From NCBI GenBank assembly GCA_910574455.1, contig CAJSYZ010000011.1, positions 3,828,941 to 3,892,940 of the forward strand: a DNA stretch of 64,000 nucleotides. The letters are read 5' to 3'. Positions 1 to 10,582 of this stretch are shown piece after piece. The notes under the pieces are model-generated. The model was given only the letters and a program-made list of their open reading frames with translations, ran no database searches and was not told the DNA's origin. Source of the stretch: Trichaptum fuscoviolaceum. Its lineage: Eukaryota > Basidiomycota > Agaricomycetes > Hymenochaetales > Trichaptaceae. Made by a program: the position numbers and the translations under genes. Each line of letters opens with the position of its first letter. Position 1 is the first letter of the stretch.

Positions 1-1496
1 CGCTACTAACAGTCACACAAGCATTTTCTGCCGAAACTTGAAGACCTTCTCTGGTCTTACATCCCTATTCTTACATAATGTCAATGCTTCGAAGAATATC
101 ATGCAAGTTATAGCAGGTCTGCGAAACCTGACGGCATTGACGTTGCATACCGTCACTCCTGACGACGACTACCAGGCAGAGGATGAATACGAAACGATCG
201 ATCTACCTCCACTGACGTCTCTCCACGTCTGGCGTCCTGGGCCCAGAGACTTGTCGCTAATAATCTCACTGCAGACGAGTTTGCAAGATCTTTGTCTCAT
301 GGACTACGATTACTACCACGAGGACACGTGGAACAGAGGAACTCTCTTCGAACATGAATTTCCGAAGCTTCGGTGCCTTTCCTTGGGGCCATTCATGAAA
401 GACCAATCGGACGCCTCCGCATTCATACGCTTCGTTCTGAGGCATCGAACAACTCTGCGGGAGCTCAACGTTGATTTCGCTCAAGACTATTGTGTAAAAG
501 TAGCAATGAACCTTAGCTGGGTTTATCGTATCATCAAGATTATGTGCTGCGATGACGTGGAGGAAAGGGAAGGAATGGATCGTATATGGACGGAGGAAGA
601 AGAAGAAGTAACAGGAGTTCATTGGGCTGAATACGTTGTGGCGGGATTCGGATGCGTTGTACATGAGGCCGACGGAAGCGTTTGCGATGGACCTCCGAGA
701 CGCCTGGTGGAGTTTGGACTAGATCTATCAAGCTTCAGAGTTAACAGCTATGTATCCATAAACAAATATGCGCCCATCTCTAGCCTCATTCGGATGTTTC
801 AAGATGAAATATTTAGGTCTATCGAGCAAATGGTCCTCATATTACCAGTACTGCAATCCGAGGCTGGCGAGGACGAATACGTGAAGGGTCAATTCGTGCG
901 TACTGGATTTTTGACTATCTTCTATTTTTCTCCTTAATCTTGTGTGCATGTAGGATGGATACGAGTCACTCTGCGCCGAGCTCCCTCACCTTCGTGCCTT
1001 GAGCCTCTTTCCTCAGTTTGATCCCTTGACTTGGTCGGAGGATGACAGCAGAGTAATATTGTTTCCATTACTTATCGATCCCGAAGACATTCATCGTCAT
1101 CCTGACTTCAGGTACTACAGAGATTGGCAATACTATTTACCATATTCAAGCGTCAACTGGGCCAGCTATCCATTGTTAGAAGGTCAAGTGAAACTGGTAA
1201 ATATGTGGAAGGACGAGATGCTTGCAAATGTACATTCCGTTATGTCAAGTCTCATGCTGAGGTGCACGGCGCTCGAAGTTGTCCACTGGTGGATCGGAGA
1301 TTTCTGGGACAGTCACAGTGGGATCCAATGCGACTGGGTTTGGCGATGGGCGAAGGGGATTACGCAGGGAAAATCGTCAGAAGCAGTATCTCTATTGAAT
1401 GATCTGCGGATACCGAACACTCCCAATGCTCCTCGAAAAAAATCAAGTTCGGTGTTCGTCGGGAGGATGGCCGATTATGAATCAAATCTATTGTAA
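1..1496 (+). CDS. F-box/LRR-like protein, C-terminal part (partial at left edge)
   Basis: The frame is open from the window edge, so the start codon and any F-box lie outside. A GT-AG intron at 896-953 (GTGCGT ... CATGTAG, 58 bp) joins two exons in phase 0; the protein ends at TAA 1494-1496. The first exon shows leucine-spaced stretches such as LTSLFLHNV and LTALTLHTV, and the second resumes with LPHLRALSLFPQF, as in the degenerate leucine-rich repeats of agaricomycete F-box proteins. Those proteins usually act as substrate adaptors of SCF ubiquitin ligases. The F-box is not visible, so the family call is inference from repeat style only. No in-frame stop was seen after splicing. Confidence 0.5.
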
Positions 1497-2478
1497 TATA
1501 TGTATATTGATAACTTAGTTTAATTGTATAGTTTGATTGTTTTGTTTCTTCATGTACGTTCGTCTCTCATTCCCCATCATAACCACAGAATTGTATACGA
1601 GAGGTAGTTCAATCGGTTATAACAATCGGTTTCAAGTTTACTACCCAATACGAGGGACTATATCCCCGCCACGAAGCGTAGCGTAGTAGAGGGATGTGTG
1701 GCCGCGAAAAAATTATCGAATTGTCAGCAAGTAAGCATTACAAATCAAAAGTTGTCCAATCCCATGTCTCCGATCCTCGGATCAAATCACTTTTCAAACC
1801 GTTTTTGCTCAGGATCTTACATTTCTCGTGCGTACCTCTTCTGCTTCCCTTCTTATGGCTTTTCATATGGCTTTTACGCTGTTCATTTACTTTTCCTCTC
1901 GGTCTTAATTTCCTTAGCCCCTATGTCCTCTATTATCTGCTATTTTCTTCTTCATATCCTTGCCCTTTTTGTACATATGCATTCACTTCTCCTTTCCCCC
2001 CCCCCTCTTTCCTTCCTTACCCTGAGATCCGCGTTACTCAGCATTGCGTTGCCAGTCGACAACTTGAACATACATCCGCTCCTCCGCCATCCGTTCCTGT
2101 ACTCAAGCTCTTCCCGTTCTCGCTCGGAGACTTCCATACCACGAAAAAGCGCCTCATCATCTGCAGTTTCCTTGCGAAGAAGCTCGATCAGCTAGACCTC
2201 TTGGTTCAAGAGGTAGACATGACGTGAGCGTGCACTGGCAGGGAGGCCCAAGTGTAATGTAACGCTGACCTGGCTTCGGTTTTACTCGGTTCTCTTACTC
2301 TGGATTCTCGGATTGTATTCTCGACCGCGACTATTCACTTTGAAGGACATTCTCGTCCTCGGACTGCCTCAACTTCAGCTTCAAGACGGCTAGAAGACTT
2401 CAAATATCAAGCATCATCGATCTGACTTACACATTCTCATATACATACATAGGACACACATCATCACGTCAGTTTGAA
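1497..2478. other. Intergenic stretch, no supported gene
   Basis: This stretch holds no gene I can support. It contains a C/T-rich run near 1990-2020 and T-rich stretches around 1800-1980, which produce long but compositionally biased reading frames without domain signal. The segment 2340-2470 immediately precedes a possible start codon and could be a promoter, but no clear TATA box was seen. Confidence 0.5.
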
Positions 2479-3111
2479 ATGAACGGCATGGAGGCGATGT
2501 TAGCCAGCGACCAGGTAAGCTTCTTTGTCATTGTGTACGCTTCTGCCACTCACACCACGCACAAAAGCTATCAAGCTCAGCGGCTCATACAAGCCTTAAC
2601 CCTGATGCCTATCGACGATTATCTGTTTGCGCTCGTTCATAGTAGCTTGGCAGACGTTCTATACTGTCCTGAAGTCTCTGCCGATGAAGTATTTGTTCTT
2701 ACTGAAGTTCGGTCGCCAACGTTCCTTGAAGAGGAGCCGCCGAAACCAACTATCCAATATGCCTTGAACTAAACTGTAGGCTCTGTAACCGATACCCCAG
2801 TCAACCCGAGTCATGATAACCATCATGCCTCTTTGACCAGATCTATGCCTGCGACGGCCTTTGCTGAGAAAATAAAGTACCGCGTCGACCCTTGCAACAT
2901 GCCTTGGCCTGAAGATGGAGATAGCAATTTGACACTTCTTTCAGCTGTTTCAACTCCTGGTATGCCTTTCGTAGGACCTTTATCTACCGAAGACGATGGA
3001 GTGGACCGCTCTCTGTACCGGTTCGCTCTATCCCTGAACTCAAGAACGCTTCCCCATGATTTGTTCAGACATTCGTGGCGGGGACAAGCTGGCTCTGACA
3101 GCGCTATATAA
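2479..3111 (+). pseudogene. Unrecognised ORF pair interrupted by one in-frame stop
   Basis: One frame runs from ATG 2479 to 3111 and is broken only by TAA at 2770-2772. A plausible GT-AG intron starts at 2515 (GTAAGC), but the acceptor is ambiguous. I found no splice pair that removes the TAA and keeps the frame. The translation has no recognisable motif; its second half is rich in P, D and S. It may be a decayed gene, or a real gene whose exon structure I could not resolve. Confidence 0.25.
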
Positions 3112-3322
3112 TTCTTAATTTATGTATTATTAGACTGAATGACTGGGTGTGAGTGGTATATTCTAAAGTGGAAGGCCATACACCAGCGTACTGGGCATTA
3201 ATCCAGCGACCTCCGTCGGCCGATGAGCAATCTTGAAGTGCGCTCGCGCTTTCTGCACCTCTCACTCAACACACCATTTACGACATAAATCATGCTTGTC
3301 TCTTAGCGCCTTCGAATTCTCT

Positions 3323-5380
3323 ATGCCAACGTATCCGAACCTATTCGTCGATCTTCCCGCTACATGGCACGGATTCCGTGCTCCTGCGGGGAGGTGATGC
3401 GTCTGAACCGAGTAAGGGATTTGGGGATGTAGTAGAGGTGTTCGAAGGCGGAGGTGACGATGTCAACGCGGGTGCGTTCTCTGTGAAGCTTGAGCTTCAG
3501 CTATCTCAGAGAAGGATGCGGGTGAGCAAGGAGGTACATGTTGAGTTCATTGCACGAGGTGAATCTTCTCGTAGTTCCTCACGCACTCATATGCTCTTTT
3601 CTTCAGGCCGGGTATGGCGTATAATATTCTTCGTTGTCCCGTCGTCCGATATGATTCGCTACGGAGAGCACGACAAAAGCGACATCACGCTACCGGAGGC
3701 GGCGTATCACGGTCTGCTCATCCTTCCGATGCCGCTCGCAGAGGGAACATGGGCGTGCTGCTTGAGTCTAGCAGCGGGCAGTCCGGAATGCTAGGTCGAC
3801 GGACAGATCGCCGTGCATGAAGCGGACTCGGCGTCTCGCGGTGTGGGTACGAGCGTCGAAGAATCGGGCTTTGATGAGCGGGAGAACGCTCGAGTGGATA
3901 GTCCTGATCTTGAATACTTCGATCAGACTATGCCCACATTTGCTTCCGGTCCTGGCACAAGCACGGGTGGGGCTAACTATGGAATGCCAGTACGAAGTTT
4001 TCCAACCTTCAAGCCGTCACAACGCTCAAGCTCGTCCTCACCACCATCGTACCCCTGCTCATCCGAGGAAGAACTCCACCCCTCTTAGCCATCGTCTTCT
4101 TCATTCTCTTACACCTCCTACGCAGTTTCAACCCTCGCGACGCTGCCCATTCCATCTCGTGTAGTCCCCAAACTCCCATTCATGCCCAGCTTGCCTCTTA
4201 CTCTACGCCTTCCGTGCACGCTGATCCCGCTCATGGCACCTCCATCTTGCTCGCGCATGCGTCGGGTAGTAGTGGGTTGAACAAGAAGATGAAGAAGAGG
4301 CTGCGGAAGGAGGCGGAGCGGGAAGCACAGGCGAGATTGCGTGAACTAAGGACACCGAGAAAGGTCTCACTTGGAACGGCGCGAACGGCTATCGTAGCTG
4401 GACTCGGAGAAGGTGCAGCATGGTTGGGAAACCGGGCTGGGAGTGTGGGGAAACTTATGTATGAGTAAGTAGCAGCTTCTCTTCTCGACTAAGATCTCAC
4501 CTGTGATGCGGCTTTGCTAATGATCTTCATCTTTCTTGTAGTGGCTATACCTATATCGCTGAAAACGGTACCCTCCATGCAACATTTGAAGCTAAACTTG
4601 GGATCATCTGTTGATACGTGGAACGGTCAAATTGTGTTTCCACCTGTCAACTACTCATCTCCTTCCAACCCTGAAGGAGCGTTTACTGAACCTGATAAAC
4701 GAATGTATTGTGTTTCTCGTATGTACCCTCCTCCGCCTTCACACGTTATGTATGACCAGTCACTAGACGATATATATATTCTTTCAGGCAATTTAGTACG
4801 CGTGCTCCTCTTCAGAAACCTCAAGAATACACACTCGCGCTCTGAAGTGTCATGGCCACGAATCAGGACACTCTTTTCTCAACAGCCCGAATGTTTCAAG
4901 TTAGCCGTCTTGAACTGCAATCAATTACCCTCAAGTAATCCACTTACTAGCAATTGCATCTATTTACTATTGTCCACTACGCTACAGCGAAGTTGGGATA
5001 AGATGTCTCACACCCTTGATAATCTGTGTATACTCTCTAAACTAATAAAGTGAGTTTGTGCTTTAGCACTGTCTTTATTTCATAACCCTATTCGTTTCAT
5101 TATTATTCAGCCGAAGAGGTGGTCGACCATCTGGTTCGCATCTCGTATCCATAGCCTCCATGCGGCGCTGCAGGCAATGTTTCTCCCGGGCCATCAAAGT
5201 GCAGTTTTGAAAGGTCGTAATTGCCTTAAACGCGCTCAGAGTAAGCACAATTTAACACTGTATAAACCCAAAGTTTTATCCTCACCGACATATGTCCATC
5301 CGTCTTCTTTGATGTGGTACAGGTTGCAGCTGTTTCCAGAGAAGGCATCGCGATGGCCCGCGAGCAACCCAATGGATTAA
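3323..5380 (+). CDS. Unrecognised multi-exon locus, possibly decayed
   Basis: Several short reading frames in shifting phases suggest a gene with many introns or accumulated frameshifts. An ATG at 3323 opens a short exon. A good GT-AG intron lies at 4465-4541 (GTAAGT ... CTTGTAG) after a strongly basic segment containing [19 protein letters not shown]. Further short exon-like pieces follow up to 5380, where the reading frame runs into the 3' end of a SINE. Early segments are faintly reminiscent of arrestin-fold proteins, but this is too weak to name a function. Confidence 0.25.
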
Positions 5381-5690
5381 ATTGTTTTCAACACCACTAT
5401 TAGTGCTATTTCAAGACAATTCAAAATTTTCAAGACAATTCAAAATTTTCAAGACAATTCAAAGTTTTCAAGACAATTCAAAGTTTTCAAGACAATTCAA
5501 AGTTTTCGAGACTATAATCCTTGAATAGGATCATATGTAATGATGATAAAAATTAATTTATTACGCACAATTCTTAATTGTACCCTTCGAGAGTCGAACA
5601 CAAACCTCAATCGAAGGCAACAACGATCAAAACCACTACACTAACCACTCATGCTGTAGTCTAATATACTAAGGCATATATCTAGTTCAT
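5365..5690 (-). mobile_element. tRNA-derived SINE, copy 1
   Basis: Read on the minus strand, this block starts with a tRNA-like head: an A-box-like TGGTTAGTGTAGTGG at 5633-5647 and a B-box-like GTTCGACTC at 5591-5599. An AT-rich middle follows, then a tail of about five copies of a TTGAATTGTCTTGAAAAC-type unit (5413-5510) and a distinctive end, CACTAATAGTGGTGTTG then AACAATT, finishing near ATCCATTG. The same order of parts and nearly the same tail occur at 42605-42890. Internal pol III boxes plus a shared unrelated tail define a SINE. Confidence 0.75.
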
Positions 5691-5749
5691 GCTGTATATA
5701 CCATGTAAAAAAAAAGAAGTCCCCGTTGGCAACGCAAGAAATAGTTTAA

Positions 5750-6010
5750 CAAATGATTATCTTCAAAACAATGATAGTCTTGAGAATAAATGATTGTTTT
5801 GAAAACAATCATTTGTCTTCGAAACAATGATAGTCTTGAAAACAAATGATTGTTTTCAAAACAATCATTTGTCTTCGAAACAATGATAGTCTTGAAAACA
5901 ATTAAATGTCTTCGAAACATTGATAGTCTTGAAAACAATTAAATGTCTTCGAAACATTGATAGTTTTGAAAACTAATGATAGTCATCGAGACAATGATTG
6001 TGATCGAAAC
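5750..6010. repeat. AT-rich palindromic and tandem repeats
   Basis: Two copies of a palindrome with 13-bp arms (AAATGATTGTTTT and its complement, one-base spacer) lie at 5788-5814 and 5844-5870. They are followed by two tandem 37-bp units at 5884-5920 and 5921-5957 containing TCTTGAAAACAATTAAATG and TTCGAAACATTG. The GTCTTGAAAAC words echo the SINE tail next door. No coding potential is evident. Confidence 0.8.
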
Positions 6011-6086
6011 ATAAAGAACATATGAACACATTTAGGCAAGAAAGGACCAATATGAATGATAGACGGGCAGAAATAATAACTATCTA

Positions 6087-6301
6087 CTAAACTTGATAAC
6101 GACCCCAAGACACGTCCAGCTTTTCAAATTGTAACTTTGCGGCATCCGCCAGACCCCTGAAAAAATCTTCCTTTCTGGCCGCAAATGCAGCTCTGGCGAA
6201 GTGCTGTTGTTGGAATTCCTGCACACGCAGTGTCCCCCAAGCATGGGACAACTTACCATACCCAAAAATCAGACGGCGCAGCTCCTCTTCCAAGAGCTCT
6301 A
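6087..6301 (-). pseudogene. KDZ transposase, C-terminal fragment
   Basis: This segment continues the coding frame after element A. It opens with LLEEELRRLIF, matching the charged helix common near the end of KDZ transposases, and stops at 6087-6089. Positions 6297-6301 are the left CTCTA target duplication. Confidence 0.75.
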
Positions 6302-6836
6302 TGTTATGCATCAAGCATACGGACCATGTTTACCTTTGTTTACCTCACGTAACCCGATTAGGCTACACTTACCTTTGTCCCTCGGACTTTACCATTTAAC
6401 CTTTTTACCTTTAACCTTCGGTGCCCCAGGTAGCCCCCTTTTACTGCCTCTTTGTTTACATTGCCCCTTCGCTTTACCATAGCCCCAGTTAGCCCTACGT
6501 AGCCCCAGTTAGCCCCATTTCCCCTGTTTCACAGTTAGCCCCAGTTAGCCCCAGTTAGCCCCAGTTAGCCCCAGCTAGCCCCAGAAGCGCGTTCTATTTA
6601 TGTTTCTCCCTCTGTAGTATATAAACCCCTGTACATAGGCCTTCGGATGACACTTAAGTCAATCCTCCTATAGTCTTTCACACCATCGTGCCAAAGACTC
6701 TGTTCACCCACGACTTCCGAGCTTAAGAGAGCCTCGTTAAAGCGCCCACTCTTATCTCACCACTTGTTTGTTCACAAACAACGCTTTTGTCACTTATCAT
6801 TTCCGTGATAAGTCTTCCGAAGCCGTGAACGTAACA
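6302..6836 (+). repeat. 5' LTR of element A
   Basis: This 535-bp direct repeat has a near-identical partner at 16815-17349. It starts with TG, ends with CA, and contains a run of CCAGTTAGCC units at about 6531-6590 and a TATA box at 6618-6625. Transcription should begin about 31-38 bp downstream, at AAGTCAATCCT (6656-6666). Confidence 0.95.
6618..6625 (+). promoter_or_regulatory. TATA box of element A
   Basis: TATATAAA sits 31-38 bp upstream of AAGTCAATCCT, the 11-nt sequence complementary to the primer-binding site. That is the expected distance from a TATA box to an RNA start, which supports this word being the 5' end of the element RNA. Confidence 0.7.
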
Positions 6837-6839
6837 ATT

Positions 6840-6850
6840 AGGATTGACTT
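6840..6850 (+). other. Self-priming primer-binding site of element A
   Basis: AGGATTGACTT lies three bases after the 5' LTR and is the exact reverse complement of AAGTCAATCCT at 6656-6666 in the LTR. The flanking bases do not pair, so the match is exactly 11 nt. Tf1/sushi-type elements prime reverse transcription by folding the first 11 nt of their mRNA onto such a site instead of using a tRNA. Confidence 0.85.
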
Positions 6851-7438
6851 CTTTCCATAACCTGGAAAGCAGCCAAGACTATTGCACTTGACTCCACTTT
6901 CCACCATCGGAATTAAACAATCCACCCTACAAGAACTAATCCGGAATACTTTCAAAGTAAGTGAACAACTGGCCATTGATTGCTAACCTTTCAAAGTAGG
7001 AAAGAAAGAACTTGAACGACATACGATTGACACATAACTTGTGTTGTGTATTCATCTACACAGACGCTCGAAACAGACCCAAAGCATTAAGCAGGTTCAC
7101 GCCCAGAATTCACGGTCCTTGTTACATTAAGGTTGGTGTAAGCGGGATTTGAGGTTCGCGACCCGATCAGAAAGCAGAGCCAGCCCAGGTAACTTGAAGA
7201 GAAGAAAGCAAGCAGAGGAACGGTCCGATCCACCTAGTGAAACTGCTAGACGCATATAGCGAAGATCCAGAGAGACATTAGCTTCACTCGTTGACGACAG
7301 AAATACCGGTGAACACAACAGGAAGTTGTTATCCAGCGAACCGAAGTAACATACCGGACGAGCACTCAAGAAGAGAGTTAGGAGAACCCACTCGTGTTGT
7401 AACAACAAGTAGCTCAAGGGAAGAGATCACCCAAGGAA

Positions 7439-8032
7439 GTGCCCAACCTGAAGGTCTTAATACGAGTTGCCAATCATACGGAAAGATTGTTGGAAGACGT
7501 GCAGGAGATTTTTATCTTCAACCCCATCCGCATCACAGACATCCCAACCAACTCTACCCCACCCCACACCCCATCCGAACTCGAATACTCCGATACTGAG
7601 CAGACAACCAAGGCAGAACCCCCATCTGAAACTCGAGAAAGCATAGTAACCAATCCATTTGTTACTTCGTACCCAGCCCCTCGACTTGGACAAGAATTCA
7701 CAAGGGAAACCTATCTTAGCTCAGCATCATCTAACTTCGAAGATCCTCAACACTATTGGACAAGCGAAATAGGAACACATAACAGGCAATTACCACCTGT
7801 AACACCTGTTACTCAAAGGATCCAGGAACAGCATACACCCCCTCCCCCTCCGATCAAACAAGAGATCAAACGCGAAGGAACTCCCATCCCCCTTCTAGGT
7901 TCACCCATCCAGCTCGACACACCTACCCCTGGACCATTCCAATCCCACCTCAGAAGGATCAGAAGAAGACTTAGCAACTCTATTCATAAATCAAATAGGC
8001 AACCTGGCAAATCTAATCATCCCCAGAACTAG
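7439..8032 (+). CDS. Element A pre-gag ORF 1 (proline-rich, unknown)
   Basis: An ATG at 7439 opens 197 codons rich in P, T, S and E, ending at TAG 8030-8032. I recognise no domain. The stretch lies inside the element, between the primer-binding site and gag, where most Ty3/gypsy elements have only a short leader. It may be an extra gene, or part of a longer gag precursor made by splicing or frameshifting into the next ORF. Confidence 0.4.
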   Translation: MPNLKVLIRVANHTERLLEDVQEIFIFNPIRITDIPTNSTPPHTPSELEYSDTEQTTKAEPPSETRESIVTNPFVTSYPAPRLGQEFTRETYLSSASSNFEDPQHYWTSEIGTHNRQLPPVTPVTQRIQEQHTPPPPPIKQEIKREGTPIPLLGSPIQLDTPTPGPFQSHLRRIRRRLSNSIHKSNRQPGKSNHPQN

Positions 8033-8036
8033 TTGA

Positions 8037-8549
8037 CTCCACCCTATCCAACCCGGTATATCAGACGAGACAGAAATTGCAGAGAACTTTAGACTTCTGA
8101 AACTCAACGGACTAGATCAACGAATCAAGAAAAGCTACGACGGAGATTCAGTAATCACATCATTGGCATTTCTTATCCGAAACCGTCGATTCCCCACCAA
8201 TTGGAAACTAAGGGTAGACTTAATTTGGACAGAAGGACGAGCCTACGTTGGAAGCAACCAAGCCCTTCGAAACGATCTTATATACGCAGCACACATCCAT
8301 CCGGAAACCAACTATCATTACACAGTCCAAACCACTAGGGAACATCTAGATTACGTTTGCTATTGGCCTGACGTTGAAGAAGACGTTCAAACCTATATCA
8401 ATCGCTGCGGTTGTCAACCTAGCCTATCCCCAAGTGACATTCCACTCATTTCACCTCCGAACCGCCCCATTCGACAAGCCACCCCTATTCCCCCAGTACC
8501 CCCGATTCCGGCACAGTATCAGACAAACGGAATCCAAACTACTGATTAG
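8037..8549 (+). CDS. Element A pre-gag ORF 2 with integrase zinc-finger-like (HHCC) module
   Basis: The frame is open from 8037 to TAG 8547-8549, without an obvious ATG near its start. The protein contains RNDLIYAAHIHPETNYHY, then CYWPDVEEDVQTYINRCGCQ. This matches the spacing and signature of the integrase H2C2 zinc-binding domain: two H, then YWP-x-V, then C-x-C or C-x2-C. The element's own integrase, with its own HHCC motif, lies 4 kb downstream in pol, so this is a second, divergent copy of the module. The C-terminus is proline-rich. Confidence 0.5.
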   Translation, partial: LHPIQPGISDETEIAENFRLLKLNGLDQRIKKSYDGDSVITSLAFLIRNRRFPTNWKLRVDLIWTEGRAYVGSNQALRNDLIYAAHIHPETNYHYTVQTTREHLDYVCYWPDVEEDVQTYINRCGCQPSLSPSDIPLISPPNRPIRQATPIPPVPPIPAQYQTNGIQTTD

Positions 8550-9415
8550 ACACTCTGGCACCTCGATCACAACTACCGGACACCCCTCACCTTGACACCT
8601 CGTTTGAATCACTACCTCCCTACCCCCCGGAAAATTCATACTTCGACTACTCGGAACGCTGTTGGTATAGAGCTCGAGGATTTCATTCCGAATACATCTA
8701 CTTCAGCAAGCAAGGAAGAGAGTGGAAAGCTATCCCAAAAAGATATCGACACCACCCCGGAGAATTTTACCGCAGATACAACACAAATTATCAAGCAGTT
8801 GACCCAGAAGACGCTGAGGAACGTTACCAAGAGTTACACGGACTAAATCAACCCCAGTCCAGACCATCCCCTCTTACTCTTACCCACTTACTCCCCCCTT
8901 CACCGCTTGATACGAACACTTCACAATCCACCGCATTAACGGCAGCCACATCCCCGGTTGCACCCCCAAGTACCCCACCTCCTGCTACCCAACCCGACCC
9001 CAATACTCCCCGACCTTCTACTCACTTACCCAAGGAAGAAACTTCCCCAGTTGCTCATCCTTTACTCGCAAGCCCCACCCGGCATAGACACAGCCAATCG
9101 CTTGCAGGACCCTCCATCTTAGGCACGGACAAACCTGAAGTTGACGTTGAAATTGAGCAATCCAAGCGATCAGTCAAGTCTCTAACAGATCGACTCGAAG
9201 CCCTCAAACTCAGAAGAGTAACAGATACACCCCCATCTGTAGACAAAGGAAAAGCACCAGAAAGACCTCCGAAGCAGGAAGAAGAACCTCCAAAGAAGGG
9301 AGAAGACAAATTAGACTACGCCGATCCCTTCGACCCTGACCACAAACCCAAAAAGTCTAAATCTCCGACCCCTGAACCGCCACCTCCACCTCCACCTCCA
9401 CCTCCATCGCCACCA

Positions 9416-10582
9416 ATGGGAACTTCTGGAGGAGCAGTCAACACATCCGGACCCCCGGACAAAATCGAAGAACGCAGGAATGGAGCAAATAAACCATTCA
9501 ACTTCGATGGCAGTCGCAAGGATGCTAGACGATGGCTCGATCTCATGGAGAATTACATCATTCTCACACCCGGTTACACTACAGATGAAGACAAGGTTCG
9601 ACTTGCAGCCACATTCTGCAATCTAGGATCAGCTGGTACCTTCATAAACAGCATCATTACCAAAGGAAACAAGAGACTAGCCGACGGAAAACCATGGGAT
9701 TATACTTGGGCAAGATTCAAGAAAGATTTTCGGGAACACTTCATATCTGCAGACTACATTGCAGACGCATATGAAGAACTTATGAAACTCAAGCAAACCC
9801 CCGGCATGCGCACAGATCAATATGTCTATGAATTCCAACGACTAGCTTACGATGCAGGAATTGAAGACACCACAGTTCTTACCAATCTGTTCAAGAAAGG
9901 CCTTCCAATTTCGATCCAAAGGGAACTAATCCGAATTGAAGACAACATGGCAAAGGATACAGCAGGAAAACCCCTCATGGACCCGTACTACGAAAATGCC
10001 CTCAAATTTGGTCTACAATACGAAAGGATGAACCCCCCTCATCAACAGAAACCTTCACAATTCTTTAGGAAAAAGTACAGCTATCCGAAACGCCGATTCA
10101 ATCGCAGATATCGAATTCATGAAATGGAAGTTGACTCCGATCCAGAACCGGAATCGGAACCTTCACTCGAAGACAAGATGGAAGAATTCAATATCAATGC
10201 TATGTATTTCAACAAGCTTACCCCAGAGAAGCAGAAGGAAGCTAGAGACAAAGGTCTTTGTTTCTATTGCAAAAAACCCGGTCATATGGCGAACAAATGT
10301 CCCAAACGCCCATCCCGTCCTAGGAACTCTTTCAAACCTAGAGGAAAACCCCAAGGACGCTTCCCAGGTGCTAAACGCAGATTCAAGCCCCGAATCAATG
10401 CAATGGAAGTGGATGACGATGACTACGATGAAACGGACACCCTGGAAGACAAGGCATATCAAATCAACGAGATTATTACCAGTCTTGATGATCAGTCTCG
10501 AGAGGAACTATTCAACACTTTGGACGAACTCGACAATGAAGATTTCGATGAATATGGCAACTACGATGCTGCAAATTTTTGA
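9416..10582 (+). CDS. gag: Element A gag
   Basis: From ATG 9416 it encodes 388 residues. The core region (about residues 20-190) resembles the Ty3/gypsy Gag family, including ARRWLDLMENYI, and a CCHC zinc knuckle, CFYCKKPGHMANKCP, binds nucleic acid near residue 285. The same frame is open without a stop from 8546, with a proline-rich run just before the ATG, so the true N-terminus may lie upstream if translation begins elsewhere. The acidic C-terminus ends at TGA 10580-10582, overlapping pol. Gag forms the virus-like particle. Confidence 0.9.
   Translation: MGTSGGAVNTSGPPDKIEERRNGANKPFNFDGSRKDARRWLDLMENYIILTPGYTTDEDKVRLAATFCNLGSAGTFINSIITKGNKRLADGKPWDYTWARFKKDFREHFISADYIADAYEELMKLKQTPGMRTDQYVYEFQRLAYDAGIEDTTVLTNLFKKGLPISIQRELIRIEDNMAKDTAGKPLMDPYYENALKFGLQYERMNPPHQQKPSQFFRKKYSYPKRRFNRRYRIHEMEVDSDPEPESEPSLEDKMEEFNINAMYFNKLTPEKQKEARDKGLCFYCKKPGHMANKCPKRPSRPRNSFKPRGKPQGRFPGAKRRFKPRINAMEVDDDDYDETDTLEDKAYQINEIITSLDDQSREELFNTLDELDNEDFDEYGNYDAANF
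10573..10579 (+). promoter_or_regulatory. Candidate -1 ribosomal frameshift site, gag-pol of element A
   Basis: A AAT TTT in the gag phase is a canonical X XXY YYZ slippery heptamer. It sits directly before the gag stop TGA (10580-10582). A one-base backward slip makes the next codon TTG at 10579, exactly where the pol frame opens. Confidence 0.75.

Noticed and set aside
1594..1660. tRNA-like D-arm (TAGTTCAATCGGTTATAACA)
   Set aside because: No matching T-arm, anticodon stem or acceptor stem.
3378..3794. Arrestin-domain protein
   Set aside because: Only faint local similarity in style; no consistent frame or motif set, so left unnamed.
9316..9546. Minus-strand glycine-rich ORF
   Set aside because: It is the complement of the proline-codon run just upstream of the gag ATG.
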